This document shows positions 56,853 through 64,000 of a stretch of 64,000 nucleotides of DNA, piece by piece (position 1 is the stretch's first letter; every line of letters begins with the position of its first letter). The position numbers and the translations under genes were made by a program. Location: NCBI RefSeq assembly GCF_004011695.2, contig NC_082419.1, positions 124,001 through 188,000 of the forward strand. The letters are read 5' to 3'. The DNA is from Ascochyta rabiei (Eukaryota > Ascomycota > Dothideomycetes > Pleosporales > Didymellaceae). The notes beneath the pieces were generated by a model. It was not told the origin of the DNA and ran no database searches. It saw nothing but the letters and a program-made list of their open reading frames with translations.

Positions 56853-57904
56853 ATGGCTGGCGGAATCCAAGAATGCCTGTGGCTGCTGAACATCTATCTT
56901 GCAGTCGCACGGGAGGCTAGTACACGAGTACGCTTTGCTTCTGGTTTGGACGCACTCCGTTTCGGCGTCGAGACTGGTGAGATCAGCTTCCAGCAACTGC
57001 TGGTGCTTCCTCTTAAGGAGAGGAGAAAGATCATGGAGCAGGGCCCAACGATAGACTGGTACCTTGGCGACACGCGCGTCTACAAGCGCACCACGCGAGC
57101 CCTTCTCTTTGCCTTCTGCCCAGATATCGGCAGGCATATCACGCCTTTGGACGGACGCTTTGTGATTCGACTGCCGCAAGGCTTCAGCAACGTACTGGCG
57201 GTCAAACTAGCCGTCTTGTACATGGAACAATATCTGCTGAGCTCGAGAATTCGAAATGCGCCATGGAAGGTCGAAGGTGATATCGCCACATACATCTACC
57301 TGGCTGAGCTATTCGCCTTCATAGGTATGCCAGATGTCAGCCGCGAGCTCGAAAAATCAATATTTTCTCGATTCCAGGAGGTGCCCCTGCAGGTCGAGCA
57401 GATTCGCGCTGTCTGGAATCGTGATAACCACGTTCAGCCATCGAGGTATGTGGAAGCTATGGCTGACAACATTGTCACATTTATGTGCGTACCAAAACTA
57501 CACCTGTTCGCCATCGAACACGATATCGAGCCGGAGCAATCGTATGAGCTTGTGGTCAGGAAGACGTTGAAGCGCATGAAGGACGCGTATCCAGAGAAAA
57601 AAGGGTAAATCGGTCTCCAGGCTGTCGACTTTCGGATGGCTAAGGGTTTCCATTCTAACTTTGATGCAGATGCAATTGGTATCACCATGTACGGTGCGAA
57701 ACGACGCTCTTGGAACGACTGTTGGCAGCACCCAGGAACGTAGCACTGAAGCAGTTGGTGTGGACAGCCAGCACCCAGACGCCGAAAACACCTACACGAC
57801 CTGCCGAGTGGATCGAGATCAGATCCATCCACGGACGCGTAGTATCACAGCCTCATTTGCCGGGCGTGAGGAAGATTGTGTTGGCCAGAGCAGACGAGGA
57901 ATAG
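56853..57904 (+). CDS. BTB-like hypothetical protein, second copy of the family
   Basis: Two exons: 56853-57604 and 57670-57904; 328 aa. The intron (GTAAAT...GATGCAG, 65 nt) removes an in-frame TAA and keeps the second exon open to TAG at 57902-57904. The layout follows fungal BTB-like proteins: PTIDWYLGDTRVYKRTTRALL, then FVIRLPQGFSNVLAVKLAVLYMEQYLL, then a helical tail IATYIYLAELFAFIGMPDVSRELEKSI. The tail encoded by exon 2 includes LLERLLAAPRN and LPGVRKIVLARADEE. It shares domain order with the gene at 50.3 kb, but sequence identity is low. A role in protein pairing is inferred only from the fold. Confidence 0.72.
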
Positions 57905-58378
57905 AGTTTCATCGAGGGGGAAATCGGCCTTGAATAAGACAGAGGAGACTTGTATGGGTAGTGTTTTCGACGTATATTGAGAACGGATCTGACGTTCATA
58001 AAGCTAATTTGACACATGGTGTAGACCGTGTTCGAGGTATGGTAACAGACCTCATATCAAACTTTTGTAAGTACGTGTCGACAGTTGTATGCCACCTTTT
58101 GTGATTACGTGATTTTAATCCAGGTCTGGTAATCTCCACAGAGCCAGAAAACTTCCGAGCTGAAAATCCAATAAGCCATGCAGGCACGCGCATGACAAGG
58201 GCTGCATGGCGGGGGCGTCAGGTAGAGGTGAGGTCTGGCCCAATGCGCCAAGCTTTCCCGCGATGACGTACCCTGCGTCTGTCCACATGGCGCGTTAACC
58301 ATCCGTTTAGTGCACCTTCCATACGGCCGTGACAACCGACCAGCGTTCCTTCGCCATGGTCCAGACAAGATATCCAAC
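57905..58378. other. Spacer before the PXB/DUF3818 gene
   Basis: 474 bases between two rightward genes. Nothing beyond 3' UTR and promoter is evident. Confidence 0.5.
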
Positions 58379-60472
58379 ATGTCGTCCACATCCGCCCTGC
58401 TCGCGCCCGCGCAGACGCACGCCCTATTCGACATCTTGATCCACCACCAGCTGTACGCCGAAATCGAGGCCTTCAAGTACCCCTCCACCATCAACCACTA
58501 TGGATACCCGTTCCGCAAGGCAGACGGCGTGCAGACGACAAGTCCACTGCTGCAGAACATGCTCAATAAGTTTGCGCTGACTAATCCGGCGCTCAAGAAC
58601 TTGGACAACAGCTTTTGGCAGGACAAGATTCAGGCGTTGGTCGCAAGGATGGCAGAGGCCGAGCTGAGTGAAAGCTACGATAAGGGCGCTATTGGGTCCA
58701 GGAAAGCCTTGGCGACAGCTGCGAGTAGCATCGCAGAGTACATTGGGAGGGGTATGCTAGGTGGATATCCGGTCGCGCTGGGAGAGGGCGACGGTAAGAA
58801 GCAGTACGACACCAACAAACCTGGGGATGTTTTGGAAGCATGGGAAGAGTGCGCCCGCACTTTCATATATGGCAATCTGCTCGATCAACTGCTGGAGAAG
58901 GTCACAGCAACAGACAAGCTGGAGGACCATTCCAGCTTAGTGCAAGCCGGACACGAGTTCATCCTGCTGAATGTCGCCTCGTTCCTCCACCACATCTTCG
59001 TCATGTCGCCAGACGGCCAGTACCTCGTGCGCCTCCTCGAGAACATACACCGGCTCATACCATACTACATGATCAAGCAGACCCTCCGCGTCGGCAACGC
59101 AGCGTCCATGATCAACGGCATGGTCAGACTGATACTAGCAAAGCTCTCCGTTACGGCCATGACCAACTGGATAGGGCTGACCAACAACTCAAACGATGGC
59201 ATGAACTTGATGCAGCAAATAATTAGCACTATCTTAGCCTGGGATACTGCCGAGTTCCAAAAGAGGGCGTCTAAGCTTGAGTCTATGCGAGATGCGCCAG
59301 ACAAGAAGGTCATGAAGGCGATCAAGGCGCATGTCTATGCGTCAAGAGACAGACATGAGGCTGCGCGCAACATGTCCATACAGGAGGAAAAATCCATCGT
59401 CGCAATCATTCTCGACACGGCGGACACACGCATCAAATCTCATTCTCTGAAAGAGCATCAGCACGACATAGCCATGGAGTACTACAGCACCTACCTCTCG
59501 ATTCGTGACCGTGAAGAAATCACAAAGGTGTTCTGCAAATCGAACCCCGACGTCCTCACATCTGCAGTGCGTGACTGCGTCTCAGCAATGGACCCTGTCA
59601 TCCGCTCCATCCACAATGCCGTTGACCTCTCCAGCACCGTCACCGACGCCGAGAATTTCATAACTGACCTCGTCAAAGCCTCCAAACCGAAAAAGAAGTC
59701 CGGTCGCAAGAGCCGCGAAACGTCCAAGGAGCGCGAAGCAGACAATGGCAACGTCGAGACCCCACCCGCCAGCGTGACGGACAGCGACAACGGTGACGCA
59801 CCTACAGTGGAAGATTTCGTCGTTCTCCTCCGCAAACACGCACCCGCCCTACACAAGTTCCTCCATCAAGTCACCAAGAACGCTCCAGACCTTGCACACG
59901 ACTACCTCGTGTACGCCAAACAAATGTTTGGAGAATTCAAGGCCGACGACAAGACTCGCGAGGGTGGCGCAGGGAATATGACAGGCCCTCTCCACTCGCT
60001 GTTCGAGACGCTGCCGAAAGAGAAACAGGAGGAGCTGAAGAAGCTGTTAGACGAGCACGCAGAACACTTGGGCGAATTGAAGGACACAAGTCACTCGAGG
60101 CTGGAAAGTATAATGAATAACGGCAAAACAAAGGGAAGTACACATGGGCCGGGCATGTATCTGAGCAGGTGGAATGCACTGCTCGACTCGACGCTCATCA
60201 CGCCGGCGACTCTCTCTGGTCCTGTACGGCGCGGATGGGAGGTCAAAGGCGAATTGGATGGCAAAGGGCTCAAGACATCAAGTGCGTTACAGAGTTCCAA
60301 GGGCGGCAAAACCGCCAATGGCGTGAGCATCGCAAATGGCCTAGGTGATGCACAGGACCGTAAGGAGAGGAAACGAGACAGCATGGAGGAAGACAAGATG
60401 GCAACGGTATGGGAAGCCATGCGCGACGGTTGGGTAGGCGTGTGCAGGGGGCTTGAAGTAATGGGTAGTTGA
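58379..60472 (+). CDS. PX-associated (PXB/DUF3818) protein
   Basis: Single-exon frame, 697 aa, from MSSTSALLAPAQTHALFDIL. The first 130 residues match the PXB domain (ALFDILIHHQLYAEIEAFKY, SPLLQNMLNKFALTNP). The following 350 match DUF3818 (AELSESYDKGAIGSRKALAT, RLLENIHRLIPYYMIKQTLR, MINGMVRLILAKLSVTAMTNWIG, MNLMQQIISTILAWD). These domains occur in fungal sorting-nexin-like proteins, usually beside a PX domain. Here no PX domain is visible; the C-terminal 200 residues are Lys/Ser/Asp-rich and disordered. A role in membrane traffic is likely from the family, but the missing PX makes the lipid link open. An in-frame GTG at 58310 was not taken as start. Confidence 0.87.
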   Translation: MSSTSALLAPAQTHALFDILIHHQLYAEIEAFKYPSTINHYGYPFRKADGVQTTSPLLQNMLNKFALTNPALKNLDNSFWQDKIQALVARMAEAELSESYDKGAIGSRKALATAASSIAEYIGRGMLGGYPVALGEGDGKKQYDTNKPGDVLEAWEECARTFIYGNLLDQLLEKVTATDKLEDHSSLVQAGHEFILLNVASFLHHIFVMSPDGQYLVRLLENIHRLIPYYMIKQTLRVGNAASMINGMVRLILAKLSVTAMTNWIGLTNNSNDGMNLMQQIISTILAWDTAEFQKRASKLESMRDAPDKKVMKAIKAHVYASRDRHEAARNMSIQEEKSIVAIILDTADTRIKSHSLKEHQHDIAMEYYSTYLSIRDREEITKVFCKSNPDVLTSAVRDCVSAMDPVIRSIHNAVDLSSTVTDAENFITDLVKASKPKKKSGRKSRETSKEREADNGNVETPPASVTDSDNGDAPTVEDFVVLLRKHAPALHKFLHQVTKNAPDLAHDYLVYAKQMFGEFKADDKTREGGAGNMTGPLHSLFETLPKEKQEELKKLLDEHAEHLGELKDTSHSRLESIMNNGKTKGSTHGPGMYLSRWNALLDSTLITPATLSGPVRRGWEVKGELDGKGLKTSSALQSSKGGKTANGVSIANGLGDAQDRKERKRDSMEEDKMATVWEAMRDGWVGVCRGLEVMGS

Positions 60473-61171
60473 AGCCCTGTACTCGTCGCGTAATCATAAC
60501 CCCCGCCCTTCCACGAAGCCGAACGAAGACACGACACGAAGGAATGATACACAGGAGGCATCATAGACGCATGGCACCAGACAGGAAACCATAGACCGAC
60601 GCAATGAGCAAAGAACAACGAATGATGTTACAATCCGCTACACACTCGCAACTTCGACACTACAATGCTTTCCTTCAGTGCCTGGTGACGTCGGTATTTG
60701 TTTAGATTTATCTGAAGACCGTCCACGCAGCCAGTGCAGCCCTACGGTATCGGATTCACCGTGCTCCCGTATTCGCTAGCCGCCTCATCTGCAGCCCTAC
60801 ACGCTCAGCGGCGTCCGTGAGCACCGAGGTTCGCGATCTCTCACGGGGCTTCACTCGGCATGAGCACAGATCGACGCGGAAGTGGCAGCTTCTGACGTAT
60901 GTTGTACGATGAGGAGAGCATCGCAGGCATGCAGGTTCATGTGCGCAATCTCAAGATCACCTGGAAAGTCCAGAGATTGAGAAGAAGTATTTGTACTACG
61001 GAATAATAATTTACGGTAAGGGTTGATTCGTATTCGGTCATAGTAGACATTAGAAATGATATCATGATACAGACGCCGGAAGCTCAGCTACAAACATGCC
61101 TCAACCAGGATCCGTGGTACAAAAATGCACAGCCATTTGAACGTGATCATACAAGCGAGCCCAAGAATAGT
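60473..61171. other. Convergent spacer
   Basis: 3' flanks of the PXB/DUF3818 gene and the leftward membrane-protein gene. The region around 61000-61070 is AT-rich. No gene was seen. Confidence 0.5.
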
Positions 61172-63127
61172 TCAAACCAGGATCATCTTGCCTGGGAGAT
61201 TATTGAGGTCAGGGACGTTGAATCCGGCTTCATCGTCGTCCCAAGCCACAGTCTCGACGCTCTGCGTCCACGCTGCAAGCACGAGTCTTGCAACCGTAGC
61301 TATATTGTCGACACTGAATGGTAAGTCCAGCTTTAAGAGCGTTTCGACCTGCTTTCCTAGGTTGTGTTCAGGGAAAGTTATGGATTGTCGGTTGGAATCT
61401 AGACTTGATCGTCTGGAGCGGCACGCCGAGGGACGTGATGAGTTGGAAGCATGACGTTTGCTTCTTGGGTCGGATTCGGGACAGTGTGTGTCGACAACGA
61501 TAGGTAATGGTGTTATCGATGGAGAGCCAAGGGCACTGGCCTGGGCATCTACAGCGTTGGCGTAAGAGCGCTGAATATCATGCTTGGTCGCTTCTTGTAC
61601 CACCCTCAAGACGTCTTGCGGTTTCATGTCAGATACGAGAGCCATCAAACGTTCAAGAAGCGTGACATAGCGCCGCATGCGAGCGACTTTGTCCACAAGT
61701 GCTTCGGTAATGGTGCCTGCTGCTACTTTCCCAAGACGTTCGCGTTCGCGGAACAGGAGACCTGCGTTCTGTGGCTTGTGCAGAGGTCCAAAGATATCAA
61801 GTTGTGGTGAGTGTCTGTGTACTTTGTCGACAAGGCCTTCAAGGCGCTGGAGTAGGCGCCCGGGGGTCAAGCCGTCTGAGGCCACAAATCGAACAGTGCT
61901 GATGAGCGGTGCAGAAGCAAGTGGCGTAAGGCCGCCAACGAAAGGAAGCATTGCGATAGCTTGGACGAGCGGGGTCATTGGACTTGATCTTGTTGATACT
62001 TCCACAGTATGGAAGGTAAGCTCGCGAGAGCTTGGTAGCATCGAGAGGAACCTAGTTTGCGGTGTCTGCTGAGAACGTTTGTGGATCCTAAGTGGCACAC
62101 CTGAACGCACAGCTTCGAAAGATTCGTTTGTGATGAGAATGCTACTGGTCGATTTCGCATCTTGCTGGAAGGGCAACGAGCCGCAAGCGAAGTGCTTTGC
62201 AAAGAGTGATGAGTGGCCCGATCCGCTCGACGTCAGCTGGGATAAACTGCGTTTATGTTGTCTCAGCGAAATCTGGTACCTCCCGTCTTCGATGGGATCA
62301 CATCGAATTGTGATACCAAAAGCGCCTTTCTCGATGAGTGTAGTGCTGGTTCCAGTGTTGCTCGCAGTACGTATGACGGGGCTGCCTAGCAGCACAGAGA
62401 GCGTTGCGAGTTCCGCAGATGTCAGTCTAACGCCCATTCGTCCATGGTAGTTCTCTGCTGGCCGTCCGTCCTTCACCCATGTACGTTGTATAGTACTTGC
62501 GCTGTCTTGTTTGACTAGTCCATTTTCCATAGCAACCAAAGTTGGCGCCGGTCTTTTGATGGAGAGACTCCGTCCCAATCCTCGCTCTACGGCGGACATG
62601 TCAAAACTCTTCATCTTTGCGAGCGGCGCTCCATCTCCCCGCCCAGTGGTTGTCCTCCTGTACGACATCGATTGCACCCTCTTGGGGCTGGTCGCACTCC
62701 GCTTTGTCGAAAGTAAAAATCTGCCCATCTCCCCAGAGTACGCAGATCGTTCCGTCATCGATCGCGGTCCGAGTTCGTTGGCGAACGTTTCGCAGATTGC
62801 CTCGAATGAAACCTCCCCAGGATGGCCATGCGGGTTGGTGAACAGTGCGGAGGAGCACAAGCCCTCATCCCCAGCTTTGACAATTCCTGACAATGTCGGT
62901 ACCCATTTCGAATTGTTGCCCTTCCGTTTCGGGGCGAACAATTGTTTCCATGAGCTGGGTGTGCGAGATGGCTGATACGATTTTCCACTATCTCCGTCCA
63001 CCGTGTAGATGTCCCGGTTGTTGTCCTTGGAGTGCCGGTGCACGAGAAGTCGAGAGACGAGAGCCATGACAATAAGGAAGAGAAGACCGAATGCAATGCT
63101 CAATGCGATAACTGCTCTTCTATGCAT
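61172..63127 (-). CDS. Single-pass membrane protein of unknown function
   Basis: Single-exon frame, 651 aa, from the ATG at 63127. An N-terminal hydrophobic helix (AVIALSIAFGLLFLIVMALVS) followed by basic residues suggests a signal anchor. Next come a Ser/Arg/Lys-rich region, then segments that look folded (MGVRLTSAELATLSVLLG, TTLIEKGAFGITIRCDP, FLSMLPSSRELTFHTVEVS, AIAMLPFVGGLTPLASAPL, LTPGRLLQRLEGLVDKVHRH). The C-terminal half is helical (ALVDKVARMRRYVTLLERLMALVSDM) and ends in acidic residues. A protein of this build seems conserved in fungi, but I cannot name a family. The start is the first ATG, directly before the helix. Confidence 0.72.
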   Translation of the reverse strand: MHRRAVIALSIAFGLLFLIVMALVSRLLVHRHSKDNNRDIYTVDGDSGKSYQPSRTPSSWKQLFAPKRKGNNSKWVPTLSGIVKAGDEGLCSSALFTNPHGHPGEVSFEAICETFANELGPRSMTERSAYSGEMGRFLLSTKRSATSPKRVQSMSYRRTTTGRGDGAPLAKMKSFDMSAVERGLGRSLSIKRPAPTLVAMENGLVKQDSASTIQRTWVKDGRPAENYHGRMGVRLTSAELATLSVLLGSPVIRTASNTGTSTTLIEKGAFGITIRCDPIEDGRYQISLRQHKRSLSQLTSSGSGHSSLFAKHFACGSLPFQQDAKSTSSILITNESFEAVRSGVPLRIHKRSQQTPQTRFLSMLPSSRELTFHTVEVSTRSSPMTPLVQAIAMLPFVGGLTPLASAPLISTVRFVASDGLTPGRLLQRLEGLVDKVHRHSPQLDIFGPLHKPQNAGLLFRERERLGKVAAGTITEALVDKVARMRRYVTLLERLMALVSDMKPQDVLRVVQEATKHDIQRSYANAVDAQASALGSPSITPLPIVVDTHCPESDPRSKRHASNSSRPSACRSRRSSLDSNRQSITFPEHNLGKQVETLLKLDLPFSVDNIATVARLVLAAWTQSVETVAWDDDEAGFNVPDLNNLPGKMILV

Positions 63128-64000
63128 CTTTCTCAGCGTGGAATGTGTACCTTATATGGAGACTGTCATTTGTTTGGGGTGGGCCCTGTTTGGGAAATGG
63201 TCGAGCTTAGCCAATCGGGAAGCAGCGCCTTCCCGGTCACCTGTACTCGCGCCTTCGGACAAGCTGGGCTACCGCTCCTAACGAATAAGGAAGACATTCG
63301 ATCGGTGCGAATCGTGTTCGGTGATCGGCTTTTGTCAGGAAAGCTATGCGCTGTGGAACAAAAGGCAGCAAAAGACCGAAATATCGCAATAGACCGTGGA
63401 GGCCTTCAAGACGCCGTCCGAGCGATGTCCTTGCACACAGCCAGGCCCATGAAAAGTCTATATGATGAGTGCGCATTCAAGTGGTCCAAAAGCCCCGACC
63501 GATAACGTGATCTTTGGATGCGCCGCTTGCCAGGATCTTCCCGCAGCCCCACCTGCCATTCCAAAATTTGCTACACAAACTTTAAATTTTGTTTTGTTTT
63601 ACCGACGGTAAAGGGATATGACAGACACCAGCGGACATAAGCAAACAATGTGAAACAATATGTGAGAGACAAGAACGGGTCCTCCAGACAAGTGAAGCCT
63701 AAGGAAAATTGGAATAGAACAGCGTCGTAGCCAAGAATGAGAGAGACAGCAACCTGCACGAGGTCTATGCCGCCCCTTGGGAAGCCCTAGACTGAGGACT
63801 TAAGAGTCAGACTGTTCAGACTGTCTGTAGGATCCTGGTCTTCAGCGACCTAGGCTGAGTCGCGGAAATTCGGAAAACGGATTGCACGAGGCATACCCGT
63901 GCCTATATAGTCAGTGTTGACATCATATTGTCTCGTGAGGATGAGTGCGATGTTGGGCCGCCTTATACCTACGGTGACCGGGATCTGCGGAGCTCCGCAA
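63128..64000. other. Right-hand end, no gene recognised
   Basis: It presumably holds the promoter of the leftward membrane-protein gene. A plus-strand open stretch to 63505 overlaps that gene antisense and has no domain. A repeated CAGACTGT at about 63811-63826 and a TATATAG near 63903 are the only features; the latter could belong to a gene beyond the window. Confidence 0.45.

Overview
This 64 kb window is nuclear DNA of a filamentous ascomycete. Genes lie on both strands. Most introns are 46-120 nt, with GT-AG ends and CTRAC-like branch sites. The gene set is fungal: Sey1, Rcf2, a Ran1/Ksp1-type kinase, a PXB/DUF3818 protein, fungal F-box proteins, a secreted CAP protein and a pectin lyase carrying a fungal CBM1. 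Intron style, abundant microsatellites and a plant-cell-wall enzyme point to a plant-associated Pezizomycotina, probably Dothideomycetes. The class assignment is inference.

Layout. 0-9 kb is accessory in character: a partial F-box gene, a complete hAT-type MITE with TIRs and an 8-bp target duplication, a secreted CAP/PR-1 protein, a second F-box gene and a decayed FAD-dependent oxidoreductase. 9.9-17.5 kb holds a Ran1/Ksp1-like kinase, then about 3.7 kb of GC-rich minisatellite DNA, then the five-exon enolase-phosphatase UTR4, whose leader holds a CAA-rich tract. After a 2.7 kb repeat-rich spacer comes a 20-32 kb block on the minus strand: a very large WD40/SANT protein, an amino-acid/GABA-type permease, and a chromodomain protein with six CCCH zinc fingers. 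32-49 kb is housekeeping: Rab11/Ypt3, RCF2, a Pumilio protein, a large secreted alpha/beta hydrolase, a Sly41-like transporter and SEY1. 50-64 kb mixes two BTB-like proteins, a RanBP2-type zinc-finger ORF, a pectin lyase, a disordered protein, a PXB/DUF3818 protein and an unrecognised membrane protein.

Themes. Ypt3, Sly41-like and Sey1 all serve the secretory pathway and ER. UTR4 belongs to methionine salvage, and Rcf2 to the respiratory chain. The WD40/SANT protein has two SUMO-interaction-like motifs and a WDxR box, and the chromodomain-CCCH protein lies about 3 kb away, beyond the permease. Both look chromatin-related. The chromodomain gene is the most unusual locus. Its reading frame needs a 2-nt microexon inside the chromodomain, and its last intron lacks the expected AG acceptor (AA is present). 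No tRNA, rRNA or CRISPR array was seen.
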